The notes under the pieces are model-generated. The model searched no databases, was not told the DNA's origin, and saw nothing but the letters and a program-made list of their open reading frames with translations. 64,000 nucleotides of DNA from Sediminibacterium sp. Gen4 (GTDB lineage: Bacteria > Bacteroidota > Bacteroidia > Chitinophagales > Chitinophagaceae): assembly GCA_013391385.1 (NCBI GenBank), contig JACBFI010000013.1, positions 18,571 to 82,570 of the forward strand, written 5' to 3'. Position numbers and translations under genes: made by a program. Shown here piece after piece: positions 18,671 to 27,814 of the stretch. The stretch's first letter is position 1. Every line of letters begins with the position of its first letter.

Positions 18671-19462
18671 TTAATTCACTTCAACCCATGTATGATCAGC
18701 CAATAAACGGACGGATGAGACAAACTGTTTAAAAGGCCCTGAGCCACCCCATTCCTGAGGTGCTACCAGAGAAAGAATATGTTGTCCGTCATTTTTTTCA
18801 TAGAGATGATAGATATGTCCGATCTGCGGTTTGAAGCTGAGTTTCGCTTCATAGATCATCATGCTGAGTTCTTTTCTTTTTCTGATCTCTTGTGCTTGTC
18901 TCGCCAATAACTCAATCTGCTGACGTATCTGATCCAATTGCATATTGGTTTGATCTTCCATAGCCGACAATGCTTTGTGTTTGATCACACCTTCTTTAGT
19001 AGGTCTGATGGCGACTCCGGCTACAGATGATGCGTATGGTAGAACACTCAGTTGCTTATGATACATTTCAATATTTACAAAAGGCTTATTGTCTTTGTCA
19101 TATCCCTGTTGAGTCAGTTTCAAATAACCATTGGGCATGATCTCATGCTTGACTTCCAAAATGATCTGCTGGGTCTTATAAAACTTGAATAAAAGGGTAG
19201 AAGAGTTTTCGATACTGGCTTCAGCCTCATCTGCCAGCTCTGTATTTTCAAAATGGTGTAATTGACCGTCAGGAATGATCTTGTATTGGGTATAATAAGC
19301 TTCATTATCCATCGACACCCAGTTGATGCTAATACTCAAAGCATGACCATGATCTATAGACTCTATTTTGTAATTACCACTTTTCGGAGGGATCCCGGAT
19401 TGAAAATCACATTTTTCGGGAAAGAGTTGCCAACTTGCTAAAAAATTATATGCCTGTACCAT
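18671..19462 (-). CDS. DUF2452-like protein
   Basis: A 263-residue cytoplasmic protein. The N-terminal half looks like a lipocalin-like beta barrel (SGNYKIESIDHGHALSISIN). The C-terminal half has the DUF2452 pattern: YASSVAGVAIRPTKEGVIK, ALSAMEDQTNMQLDQIRQQIE and a helix of QAQEIRKRK. The family is common in Bacteroidota and has no assigned function. No signal peptide is seen. Confidence 0.7.
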   Translation of the reverse strand: MVQAYNFLASWQLFPEKCDFQSGIPPKSGNYKIESIDHGHALSISINWVSMDNEAYYTQYKIIPDGQLHHFENTELADEAEASIENSSTLLFKFYKTQQIILEVKHEIMPNGYLKLTQQGYDKDNKPFVNIEMYHKQLSVLPYASSVAGVAIRPTKEGVIKHKALSAMEDQTNMQLDQIRQQIELLARQAQEIRKRKELSMMIYEAKLSFKPQIGHIYHLYEKNDGQHILSLVAPQEWGGSGPFKQFVSSVRLLADHTWVEVN

Positions 19463-19494
19463 AACTCTAAACTACATATGACGAACACAAAGGT

Positions 19495-19552
19495 TCTGTT
19501 TTTACACGAAAAAGCCACAGAATCAAGAAATAATCTGTGAATCTGTGGCTAA
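19495..19552. repeat. inverted repeat with AGCCACAGA arms
   Basis: AGCCACAGA near 19510 pairs with TCTGTGGCT near 19545. It lies between the DUF2911 gene and the start of the DUF2452-like gene. It could end transcription leftward out of the DUF2911 gene only if read on the minus strand after its stop, but it lies upstream of the next gene's start region rather than next to a T tract. It is probably another dispersed palindrome. Confidence 0.45.
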
Positions 19553-19566
19553 AATATATGTACGGA

Positions 19567-20082
19567 TTATTTTACCGTAAAACCAACCCTCATGGTGCCC
19601 CAAGCGAGGGTAACCACGCCAGCCTTTGAAATGGTATAAGTCAATTGCTCTTCAGAAGCACCATCTGCAGCTTGCTTTACATTCACTCTCAATGCATCAT
19701 CTGATTCATTGTATTGCGTTCCCCATCCATCCCATTTTTTGCTGAAGATCAGTGTCCAGTCTTTGCCATTTTTAAGTGTGAAAAAGCCATATTTACCGGC
19801 AGCCAATGGCTTGCCTTCAATGGTCACATCTTTACTGAATTCAATCCATGTTTTTTCATTGGCACCTGCACGCCATATTTTTCCTTCTTTTGGTTCAATC
19901 TCTTTTCCAAACTCACGTCCTTTTAAAGAAGGTTGACTGTAGTCGATGGTAATCTTTGTATCTCCAACAGTCTCGGATACTGTTGCGGGTGGACTCGGTC
20001 TTTTTGATTTATCCTGTGCACAAGCTGAAATAGATGTGAACAAAAGGCCGGTCATAGCCATCATGGTAAATAATTTCTTCAT
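19567..20082 (-). CDS. exported DUF2911 protein
   Basis: A 171-residue secreted protein with a signal peptide (MKKLFTMMAMTGLLFTSISACAQ; the ISAC may be a lipobox). The DUF2911 core is clear: YSQPSLKGREFG, GKIWRAGANEKTWIEF, PLAAGKYGFFTL and FSKKWDGWGTQYNE. The family is restricted mainly to Bacteroidota and has no proven activity. It stands alone. Confidence 0.88.
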   Translation of the reverse strand: MKKLFTMMAMTGLLFTSISACAQDKSKRPSPPATVSETVGDTKITIDYSQPSLKGREFGKEIEPKEGKIWRAGANEKTWIEFSKDVTIEGKPLAAGKYGFFTLKNGKDWTLIFSKKWDGWGTQYNESDDALRVNVKQAADGASEEQLTYTISKAGVVTLAWGTMRVGFTVK

Positions 20083-20292
20083 AGTAATTGTGTTTATGTT
20101 TATAAACGAAAATTAGACGAAAAGGTTGACGTTCAGGTACATTTTATGATGATCGGAATGTTAAAAACCATGAGTCTACACTTGCTTGATGAGTAATCTC
20201 CAATTATAACTCCATCTAATCTGCGCTGATCATAAAAAATCATGATCATCCGCGTTCAATCATCATACATAATCAGCTGAATGCTATTCATT

Positions 20293-22149
20293 CTAATTCA
20301 CCTGAACAAAATCAGGGCGTTTCAATAACTGGCTATTGTATTTGAAGCGTAAACCCGTATTGAATGTCAGATTCCAGGGTGTCATCCGATCGGTAGTACG
20401 TGGATAATAAAATACTTTTAATTCCATAGTGCCAAAAACAAGGTTTTCATTTCTGGTTCTTACACCTGTTCCAAATGAGGTGAAAATATCTCCCTTATCA
20501 AATCCTTCTCCGATACTTTTGAGATAAGTAATATTACTGAAAATAAAAGGCGCAAAACTAAATCCATAATTCTTTTGGGTATTGTAAAACACAGATTCGC
20601 AATTAGCGGTAATTCGGGTAGACGCCCTTGTTAATTCATTTCTAAATTCCGGTATACCAAAAATACTGGTCAATCTCAACGGTTCATTCAAAACCGTTTT
20701 TACTTGTTGGGTAATGCTACCACTTAAGAAGTGACGAGTGTACCAATTCGAGCCACTGATCTTACGCAGTCGGGTGAAATACTCAATGCTTGTTAATCCA
20801 CTGATATCTTCAAACCTGTTTTGATTGAAATAAGTGCCAAAGCGAATGATATAATTCACATAATTCTTACTATCCGAAAAATAATTTCTTTGATAATCAA
20901 AGCCGGCATAGGGTCTTTCTACCTGATTTCTTTTGACCCATCCTCCAAGAAAAGTCATGCTGAAGCCTTCCGGAACGTCTTCATTACGACCAAAACCGTA
21001 TAGAAAGTTGGTATGATAATAATCTTGTTGAAAAATGGTGAAAGCACCTAAGACTGCTTCGACATTTGAGTAATAAAAATTATAGGTGGTTTTAAACTGT
21101 TCCGGAATATCGTTGAATAACCGTTGTACAGCCCGTACGCCTATAAATTTTTTTAATCTCGAAGTAAAATTCTTTTTGAGTTGTTTCTTGGCGCCAATAT
21201 TATGTGCCAACCATCCGTCTATATTTTGGTATTTGTATTTGAAGTCTACTTTATACAATGAATCATTGATATAACCATTTTCTGTGTGCCTTTCAGAAAG
21301 CTCAAATCCGCCAGTCCATGAATGATAAGGACTCACCAGAGGTAATTCTCCACGTAAATACAAGGCTTTCTCTTCTCTTCTGCCACTATTGAAAGCCGGA
21401 GCATGTGTTTGGTATCCAAACATCAGGTTTAAAAAACTACCGCCTATATTTCGCTTGATGTATTCAAAGCCAGAACCAAAATCCGGTCTTCTGTCCAGAT
21501 CATATAATCCACGAAATTGAATTCTATCACCTGAGCCAAATAAGTTATCATTATTCAGCTCTAAACTGATGGTTTTGAGTGAGCCTATTTCAGCACTACC
21601 TCCAATTGGGAATAGGTCTTTCCAGCGAATAGTAATGTCAACAGCAGTTTCATCATCTTCTACCTCTGTAGCAACGATTTTGGCATCCTGAAGAAAAGAG
21701 AGTTCGCGTAGGAATCGTTCATTATCAGCAATGAGATAAGGATACAATGTATCTCCGGTTACAAAAAAAAGGTTACGTAGAATGGTCTTGTTGGTAGTTC
21801 CGGTATACAATGCATCGCTGATATCATTGATCAATCGACGTTGTACTTTTATTGTATCATTGACTGACTTATCAAATGATAGTTTTTCAACTCTTATTTG
21901 ACGGATGATTTTTCCGCGAAAAGGGTTGAAAACTTCTTCGTTTTTAATGGCTCCTTTATTTTCAGTGATAATATCTTCTCTACCACTTACGGATACGGCT
22001 CTTCCCAGTTTACCCAATAACCCCTTTTTATTGGCCAGAAAAAAAACAGTGTCTTCTTTAAGTTTGGATTCTTGTGCCATGCATGGGATGATGCTGATAC
22101 ATGCAGAGAAAAAAAATAAGAATCGATATATAGAAGCATGGCAATTCAT
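20293..22149 (-). CDS. outer membrane D15/BamA-superfamily barrel with POTRA
   Basis: A 618-residue outer membrane protein. A signal peptide ending CMAQ is followed by a POTRA-like region (about residues 75-185: GKIIRQIRVEKLSFD, FVTGDTLYPYLIADNERFLRE). A C-terminal beta barrel covers about residues 190-618. This is the architecture of the Omp85/surface antigen family, with a single POTRA as in two-partner or lipid-handling members rather than true BamA. The start is the ATG at 22149, because the longer form begins with TTG. Its cargo is unknown. Confidence 0.8.
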   Translation of the reverse strand: MNCHASIYRFLFFFSACISIIPCMAQESKLKEDTVFFLANKKGLLGKLGRAVSVSGREDIITENKGAIKNEEVFNPFRGKIIRQIRVEKLSFDKSVNDTIKVQRRLINDISDALYTGTTNKTILRNLFFVTGDTLYPYLIADNERFLRELSFLQDAKIVATEVEDDETAVDITIRWKDLFPIGGSAEIGSLKTISLELNNDNLFGSGDRIQFRGLYDLDRRPDFGSGFEYIKRNIGGSFLNLMFGYQTHAPAFNSGRREEKALYLRGELPLVSPYHSWTGGFELSERHTENGYINDSLYKVDFKYKYQNIDGWLAHNIGAKKQLKKNFTSRLKKFIGVRAVQRLFNDIPEQFKTTYNFYYSNVEAVLGAFTIFQQDYYHTNFLYGFGRNEDVPEGFSMTFLGGWVKRNQVERPYAGFDYQRNYFSDSKNYVNYIIRFGTYFNQNRFEDISGLTSIEYFTRLRKISGSNWYTRHFLSGSITQQVKTVLNEPLRLTSIFGIPEFRNELTRASTRITANCESVFYNTQKNYGFSFAPFIFSNITYLKSIGEGFDKGDIFTSFGTGVRTRNENLVFGTMELKVFYYPRTTDRMTPWNLTFNTGLRFKYNSQLLKRPDFVQVN

Positions 22150-22242
22150 TCCCAAAATCCGCGGTTACAGTTGAGTAATAATCCGAACGGAAGTTAAGGA
22201 ATAGGACTAAGTATCTGACAAAATGTTCGTGAGGATGATTGT

Positions 22243-22271
22243 TAAAAGAAAACCCGGCTTACGGGCCGGGT
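22243..22271 (-). terminator. terminator of the 22299 gene
   Basis: On the minus strand, ACCCGGC (22271-22265) pairs with GCCGGGT (22258-22252) around a 6-base loop. It runs into a T-rich tract (22251-22243). It lies 28 bp after the stop codon of the secreted protein. Confidence 0.85.
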
Positions 22272-22298
22272 AGATATATAGACTGAGAAAATTGCGTC

Positions 22299-22748
22299 TT
22301 ATTTATTCTCTTTTGAGAAAATGCTCACACTGCCTGCTTCAGAGATCTCAAGTACCAATTTCTGATTTGTTTTTTCCATAGAGATAAAATAGCTGGTTTC
22401 TCCTACTGAATTCGTGAATTCAATACATTCTTCCAACTGATACTCAGGGTAAGTGTATTTAGTGGTAATGGTTTGTAATGCAGCCTTAGGTAATTTATCA
22501 AAAGCATAGGTCTTGGTAGAACCGATCAACTCACCATCGTGGGTATAGAATACTTCTTTCTTAATACCATTCTCCAAAAAGCTGGCTTTTTCAAATTTTT
22601 CATCAGCGCTCCAGCTCACTTCTTTCACACCTGTGAAAGTAGAACTGAAATGGCTGGCACCATTGTATTTTGTTTTTTTGTTGGTATCAGCAAAAGCGCT
22701 GGTTCCAAGGGCGATGACCGCTAAGGTCAAGATGAATAACTTTTTCAT
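22299..22748 (-). CDS. small exported protein of unknown function
   Basis: A 149-residue protein with a clear signal peptide (MKKLFILTLAVIALGTSAFA). The mature part has alternating strands, such as VKEVSWSADEKFEKASF and TTKYTYPEYQLEECIEF, which resembles the PepSY-like/putative beta-lactamase-inhibitor fold common in Bacteroidota. That assignment is only a fold impression. It has its own terminator. Confidence 0.8.
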   Translation of the reverse strand: MKKLFILTLAVIALGTSAFADTNKKTKYNGASHFSSTFTGVKEVSWSADEKFEKASFLENGIKKEVFYTHDGELIGSTKTYAFDKLPKAALQTITTKYTYPEYQLEECIEFTNSVGETSYFISMEKTNQKLVLEISEAGSVSIFSKENK

Positions 22749-23135
22749 TTTGTTTCTTTATTAATGTTGTTATAAATAGTTTGTCGTTTTCTTTTGTTTG
22801 ATTGACAAGTCAAAAGTAGAACGTGTTGATATATAGACGAAGTGGATTGTGATTAGTTACAAGCGTTGCAGCAACCTTATTATGAGTGGTGTTAATGCCA
22901 ATGTTAAGCAATGTTAACATTGCCCTGAAATGCAGTACAGATAGGCATTGCAGCCGATTTCTTAATGAAATATTAAAGGGCTGTTTCCTGTGACGAGTTA
23001 CAGGAGCGGGGGAGGGTGTTTGGGATGAACGGCGGGAGGGTCGGCGAGTTTTGAGCTTCAAGCTTCACGCTACAAGCTGCACGTGAGAAATAAAGGAATA
23101 CTACTTGCAGCTTGTAGCGTGAAGCGTGCGGCTTA
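22749..23135. other. 387-bp gap with no credible gene
   Basis: Between the secreted protein and the hexosaminidase no reading frame has a plausible composition. An 83-codon frame on the minus strand is rich in arginine, proline and serine and looks spurious. The right end holds the inverted repeat at 23062-23125. The left end presumably carries the promoter of the 22299 gene. Confidence 0.6.
23062..23125. repeat. 20-bp perfect inverted repeat after the GH20 gene
   Basis: GCTTCACGCTACAAGCTGCA at 23062-23081 pairs exactly with its reverse complement at 23106-23125. It sits just after the stop codon of the hexosaminidase (23136). It is another member of the AGCTTCAAGCT/ACAAGCTGC family, also seen near 27180, and may act as a terminator. 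Confidence 0.85.
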
Positions 23136-25037
23136 TTATCTTACCCTCTTCTTCAACTCCTCCACCGAAATATTGATCTGTCTTCCTACCTGTTTGCCAT
23201 TTTTGTAGCAGACGAATTTTACTGTGGCAACATCTTTGGGTAGGGTGTATGGGGCGGTATATTTAGGATAAGTGTGATCAGGATTACTTTCATCAATCGA
23301 AAAATGAATATCCATATCGGGAATTTCCTTATCAACAACCAATGCCAGGTTCTTTTGGGCATCATAACGTGCAGAAATAATCGGATCATACATGGCAGTG
23401 CTATACCTGATTTTGGCATGATTCATACGGTCAAACTGATGTTCAACACGATTTACGAAGTCTGCCCAGTTTTTGCGTTCTTTTGGTGACCATACCGATT
23501 CTGCAATGGCTAAAGCACGTGGCCATAACATATATTGTACGGTTCTGAAATTCTGGATTTGTTCAGTCCAGAGATTGGCTTGTCCACCTAAAATAAATTT
23601 GGGATCAACACTATCCGGCAAAGGATCGAATTGATAAGCTTTCTGCAGTCTTAGTCCTGCGTATACCGGAGGCTCTACCGTTTTCTCGCCCTGATAATAA
23701 TCCAGGTATGCAAAGTCTGTTGGCGACATCACTACGGTATGATTGGCTTTTGCAGCAGCAATACCTCCTTTCATACCTCTCCAACTCATGACGGAAGCAC
23801 CTTCAGCCAGACCGCCTTCTAGAATTTCATCCCATCCCATCATCTTCTTGCCTTTTGAACGAATGATTTTTTCTACTCGTTTAACAAAATAGCTCTGAAC
23901 AGCATCCATGTCTTTCAGGTTCTCTCTTTTCATCAGTTCTTTGATCTCTTCACTTTTTTCCCAAAAATTCTTCGCTGTTTCATCACCGCCCATGTGTATG
24001 TACTCAAATGGGAAGAGTTGTGCAACCTCTGTAAATACCTTATCTAATACCTGGTATACTTTTTCGTTAGCAGGAGAGAGGTTATTGTCTTTTAAAGCAT
24101 AGAAATGTGCACCTGCAGGCCATTCCATGAATTTTTCACCTGCATTCACCCAATATTTTGTGCCGGGAGTGGCAGACAAATCCGGGAAAGCTGCCAGCAT
24201 CGCCATGCTATGACCGGGAATATCTATTTCTGGTAAGATGTTTACAAAACGTTCTTTGGCATATTGAACCAGTTCTTTAATGTCTTCATGCGTGTAAAAT
24301 CCACCATAATTTTTTGGCTCATCAGGAGCAGGGTCGGGTGTATTGGCCCATTTGCCTTCACGTTTAGGTCTCCAGGCGCCCACATCTGTTAATTGTGGTA
24401 ATGATTTGATCTGAATTCTCCATCCTTGATCATCGGTTAAGTGCAGGTGCAATAAATTGAATTTATATCGCACCATTTCATCAATGAATTGTTTTACTTC
24501 CTGTTTGGTGAAGAAATGACGACTGACATCAAACATGAGTCCACGCCAACCAAAACGAGGGGTGTCGGTGATGGTAACAACCGGGATTTTCCAGTCGTGG
24601 ATCTGTTTTATGCGAATGGCATTATTCGCTTCTGATCTTTTAGGTAACAATTGAAAAAATGATTGCATACCATAAAACAATCCGGCAGGTTTATTTGCAC
24701 GAATCGTTATGTTGGTTGGTGTTACGATCAGACGATATCCTTCTGTCCCCAATGCAGGGTCTTCATTTTTTGACAACTGAAGTTCAATATCTGCGCTACT
24801 TTGTACAATTTTAGAACGGGTGTCCGTTGCTTTTGAGAGTCTGTCTTTGAATTGATCAATGATATGCTCTATACCTTCTCCATCAACGCGAATGGTGATA
24901 TCACGTTTTAATGATAAGTATCCATTACCTACCATTACAGAAGATGGATTCGGAATAATATGTATGGGTTCAGTATCCTGAGCAGTCAACAACAAAACAG
25001 ATACTGACAATACAACAAAGACAAAAATTTTTTTCAT
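23136..25037 (-). CDS. exported GH20 beta-N-acetylhexosaminidase
   Basis: A 633-residue family 20 glycosidase that releases terminal N-acetylglucosamine or N-acetylgalactosamine. The signal peptide is MKKIFVFVVLSVSVLLLTAQ. An N-terminal GH20b domain (about residues 25-155) precedes the catalytic barrel, which starts GWRGLMFDVSRHFFTK. The acid/base pair is D352-E353 in HMGGDET. WRGMKGG and a chitobiase-type C-terminal domain (about residues 540-633) complete it. Together with the GH29 gene it points to host-glycan or chitin-like substrate use. Confidence 0.94.
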   Translation of the reverse strand: MKKIFVFVVLSVSVLLLTAQDTEPIHIIPNPSSVMVGNGYLSLKRDITIRVDGEGIEHIIDQFKDRLSKATDTRSKIVQSSADIELQLSKNEDPALGTEGYRLIVTPTNITIRANKPAGLFYGMQSFFQLLPKRSEANNAIRIKQIHDWKIPVVTITDTPRFGWRGLMFDVSRHFFTKQEVKQFIDEMVRYKFNLLHLHLTDDQGWRIQIKSLPQLTDVGAWRPKREGKWANTPDPAPDEPKNYGGFYTHEDIKELVQYAKERFVNILPEIDIPGHSMAMLAAFPDLSATPGTKYWVNAGEKFMEWPAGAHFYALKDNNLSPANEKVYQVLDKVFTEVAQLFPFEYIHMGGDETAKNFWEKSEEIKELMKRENLKDMDAVQSYFVKRVEKIIRSKGKKMMGWDEILEGGLAEGASVMSWRGMKGGIAAAKANHTVVMSPTDFAYLDYYQGEKTVEPPVYAGLRLQKAYQFDPLPDSVDPKFILGGQANLWTEQIQNFRTVQYMLWPRALAIAESVWSPKERKNWADFVNRVEHQFDRMNHAKIRYSTAMYDPIISARYDAQKNLALVVDKEIPDMDIHFSIDESNPDHTYPKYTAPYTLPKDVATVKFVCYKNGKQVGRQINISVEELKKRVR

Positions 25038-25088
25038 GAAGGCAAGTTTGAAACTGAAAAATAAGTAAAAAAAACAGCAACAAAAACA

Positions 25089-25159
25089 CCGTGCAACTCT
25101 GTGCGACTCCGTGGTTAACCACAGTGTTACTCAGAGTTCGGCACAGAGTTGCACGGTGG
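25089..25159. repeat. 17-bp inverted repeat between hexosaminidase and ahcY
   Basis: ACCGTGCAACTCTGTGC near 25089 is the exact reverse complement of GCACAGAGTTGCACGGT near 25142. The inner words CTCCGTGG/CCACAG pair partly as well. It lies upstream of the GH20 start and downstream of the ahcY terminator. The composition (CTCTGTG, CCGTGG) is like the dispersed palindromes elsewhere in the window. Confidence 0.75.
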
Positions 25160-25167
25160 CCATCCTA

Positions 25168-25196
25168 TAAAAAAGCCCGGTAACTAGTACCGGGCT
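25168..25196 (-). terminator. terminator of ahcY
   Basis: AGCCCGGTA (25174-25182) pairs with TACCGGGCT (25188-25196) around a 5-base loop. On the minus strand the stem is followed by a T run. It lies 21 bp after the ahcY stop. Confidence 0.9.
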
Positions 25197-25216
25197 CTAT
25201 AAAAATCACACTAGGA

Positions 25217-26542
25217 TTAATAACGATAATGTTCAGCTTTGAACGGACCTACTTTAGAGATGCCGAGGTACTCAGCTTGCTCATCAGTTAATTCATCCAG
25301 TTCAGCACCTACTTTAGCAAGGTGTAAACGAGCTACTTTCTCATCTAAGTGCTTAGGTAACACATACACTTTGTTCTCATAGTTCTTATGGTTGTTCCAC
25401 AATTCAATCTGAGCCAGTGTTTGGTTAGAGAAAGAGTTACTCATTACGAAAGAAGGGTGTCCGGTTGCACAACCAAGGTTCACCAAACGACCTTCAGCCA
25501 AAATGATCACATCTTTACCATCAATATTATACAAGTCAACCTGTGGCTTGATGGTATCTTTTGTATGACCGTAATTGTTGTTCAACCAAGCAATATCAAT
25601 TTCAATATCAAAGTGACCGATGTTACAAACGATCGCTTTGTCTTTCATCAAACGGAAATGTTTTTCAGTTAACAGATCACGACAACCGGAAGCAGTTACA
25701 ACGATATCCGCTTCTTTCACCGCATCAATCATTTTCTTGACTTCAAAGCCATCCATTGCAGCTTGTAATGCACAGATCGGATCGATCTCGGTAACGATCA
25801 CGCGACAACCGGCACCACGCAGAGATAATGCAGAACCTTTACCCACATCACCATAACCACCTACAACAGCTACTTTACCTGCCATCATTACATCAGTAGC
25901 ACGACGGATCGCATCTACCAATGATTCCTGACAACCGTATTTGTTATCGAATTTAGATTTGGTAACAGAATCGTTCACGTTGATCGCAGGAATGGGTAAA
26001 GTACCTTTTGCCATGCGCTCATACAAACGGTGAACACCGGTAGTGGTTTCTTCAGATAAACCTTTGATATGCTGAACCAGTTCAGGGTATTTATCAAATA
26101 CCATGTTGGTCAAATCACCACCATCATCCAGGATCATATTCAATGGACGATCAGCACCGCCAAAGAATAAAGTTTGCTCAATACACCAATCAGCTTCTTC
26201 CAAAGTCTGACCTTTCCATGCAAATACACCAATACCTGCAGCAGCAATTGCAGCAGCAGCCTGATCCTGTGTAGAGAAGATATTACAAGAGCTCCATTTC
26301 ACTTCAGCACCCAAAGCCACCAATGTTTCAATCAAAACAGCAGTTTGGATGGTCATGTGCAGACATCCTGCGATACGAGCACCTTTCAAGGGCTGTGAAG
26401 CGCCATACTCAGCACGTAATGCCATCAAACCCGGCATTTCAGCCTCAGCCAAACGAATTTCTTTACGGCCCCAGTCTGCCAGACTGATATCGGCCACTTT
26501 ATACTTCAGGTTGAAGTCGATAGAAGATGTTAGTGTAGACAT
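25217..26542 (-). CDS. ahcY: adenosylhomocysteinase
   Basis: S-adenosylhomocysteine hydrolase, which splits SAH to adenosine and homocysteine with NAD bound tightly. The length is 441 residues. The NAD-binding loop [18 protein letters not shown], the substrate region [13 protein letters not shown] and the C-terminal ending FKAEHYRY are all intact. It is divergent from an Lrp/AsnC regulator across 117 bp, which may control it. No SAH riboswitch-like structure was evident in the short leader. Confidence 0.97.
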   Translation of the reverse strand: MSTLTSSIDFNLKYKVADISLADWGRKEIRLAEAEMPGLMALRAEYGASQPLKGARIAGCLHMTIQTAVLIETLVALGAEVKWSSCNIFSTQDQAAAAIAAAGIGVFAWKGQTLEEADWCIEQTLFFGGADRPLNMILDDGGDLTNMVFDKYPELVQHIKGLSEETTTGVHRLYERMAKGTLPIPAINVNDSVTKSKFDNKYGCQESLVDAIRRATDVMMAGKVAVVGGYGDVGKGSALSLRGAGCRVIVTEIDPICALQAAMDGFEVKKMIDAVKEADIVVTASGCRDLLTEKHFRLMKDKAIVCNIGHFDIEIDIAWLNNNYGHTKDTIKPQVDLYNIDGKDVIILAEGRLVNLGCATGHPSFVMSNSFSNQTLAQIELWNNHKNYENKVYVLPKHLDEKVARLHLAKVGAELDELTDEQAEYLGISKVGPFKAEHYRY

Positions 26543-26630
26543 ATAGTGTTTTTATGAAGTGCAAATCTATATTTATAGATGAATATTCTACATTATTAAA
26601 TAAAATTAGGATAAAATAGATAAAAATGTA

Positions 26631-26638
26631 ATTTTGAA
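26631..26638 (+). promoter_or_regulatory. -7 box before the Lrp/AsnC gene
   Basis: TAATTTTG matches TAnnTTTG and lies 21 bases before the ATG at 26660. The surrounding 60 bases are extremely AT-rich, as expected for a divergent promoter region shared with ahcY. A clear -33 box was not found. Confidence 0.4.
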
Positions 26639-26659
26639 AGAATAAAACGTGTAAATCAT

Positions 26660-27160
26660 ATGGCTAAAACCCGTCAAACAGCCGAATCCACTATGAGTCC
26701 ATTGGTATTGGACGATAAGGATTTGGCCATACTACGCATTCTCCAGCAAAATGCACGGGCTACGGTAAAGGAAATATCTGATAAAGTATTGTTGAGTACC
26801 ACACCTGTTCATGAGCGAATCAAAAGAATGGAAGAGCAGGGGGTGATCAGACAGTATGCTACTTTATTGGATCATTCCAAAGTCAAGAAAGGATTGATGG
26901 TGATCTGTTATGTATCCCTCAAACAACACAATCGCAATGCAGGAGAACGCTTTATTAAAAGTATTTTGGAAATGCATGAAGTGATCGAATGCTATAATAT
27001 TTCAGGTGAGTTCGATTTCATGCTAAAAGTAGTAGCCGAAAACATGGATGACTATTACAATTTTCATGTGAACAAACTCAGTCAGGCAGAGAATCTAGGA
27101 CATGTACAAAGTGTGTTTGTGATGGGGGTTATTAAGCAGACGCATGTGTTGGTGTATTGA
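26660..27160 (+). CDS. Lrp/AsnC family transcriptional regulator
   Basis: A 166-residue leucine-responsive-type regulator. The helix-turn-helix is in the first 70 residues (LRILQQNARATVKEISDKV, STTPVHERIKRMEEQGVI). The RAM ligand-binding domain follows (about residues 85-166, with CYNISGEFDFMLKVV and VFVMGVIKQTHVLVY). It probably binds an amino acid. The divergent position beside ahcY suggests a link to methionine or one-carbon metabolism, which is inference. Confidence 0.92.
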   Translation: MAKTRQTAESTMSPLVLDDKDLAILRILQQNARATVKEISDKVLLSTTPVHERIKRMEEQGVIRQYATLLDHSKVKKGLMVICYVSLKQHNRNAGERFIKSILEMHEVIECYNISGEFDFMLKVVAENMDDYYNFHVNKLSQAENLGHVQSVFVMGVIKQTHVLVY

Positions 27161-27303
27161 GCTGTGAGCTGCTAGCATCTAGCTTCAAGCTGCAAGCGAC
27201 AAGCTGCAAATGGCGGATGGATCATGGCAAATAGTAATACAGTTTTATTACTCAATACTCCCAACCCGATCACCTGATTACCCGATCGCCCGATACCCAA
27301 CAC

Positions 27304-27813
27304 CTATCTCGCCTCAGGAGAGACCAACTCCATGATAAAATCATCCATAAAAAATCCATTCCCTATATCCAGTTTTACTTCTTCAGCAATAGTGAACCCC
27401 ATACGCGTGTAGAAATCCTTTGCAGGGTTGTTTTTGTTGACTTGTAAGAAGAGTCGGGTGTGATTTTTTTCTTTTGTGTACGCAATAACTTTTTGTAAAA
27501 GCGCTTTTCCGGCTCCTGATTTTTGAATGGTGGGAAGGATGTAAAGCTTATTTAGTTTACATCCTTGATTCCCTTCTTCTGATACAGAAGCAAATCCAAT
27601 CGGTTGATCGTTGAGTTCAGCGAGATAAAATTGATGTCCCTTTTGCATTTGTTCCAACAATGCATCATCGCTGTAGATCATGTCTAACATGTAACGTATC
27701 TGTTCTTGTGATATGATCTTTCCATATGCTTCAGGCCAAGTGTTTTCCGCTAATGATCTGATGACAGTTCTGTCATTTGAATTGGCTTCTCTGATATGTA
27801 AGTTGGCAGACAT
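27304..27813 (-). CDS. GNAT N-acetyltransferase
   Basis: A 169-residue acetyltransferase. The acetyl-CoA motif is LYILPTIQKSGAGKALLQKV, and LQVNKNNPAKDFYTRMGF follows in the standard place. The C-terminal GFFMDDFIMELV is typical of Bacteroidota GNATs of the diamine-type branch. It starts 1 bp after the valS stop, so it is probably cotranscribed with valS. The substrate is unknown. Confidence 0.88.
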   Translation of the reverse strand: MSANLHIREANSNDRTVIRSLAENTWPEAYGKIISQEQIRYMLDMIYSDDALLEQMQKGHQFYLAELNDQPIGFASVSEEGNQGCKLNKLYILPTIQKSGAGKALLQKVIAYTKEKNHTRLFLQVNKNNPAKDFYTRMGFTIAEEVKLDIGNGFFMDDFIMELVSPEAR

Positions 27814-27814
27814 G

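Noticed and set aside
22810-23061. 83-codon frame on the minus strand
   Set aside because: Composition rich in R, P and S; it overlaps an intergenic repeat region and has no credible start context.
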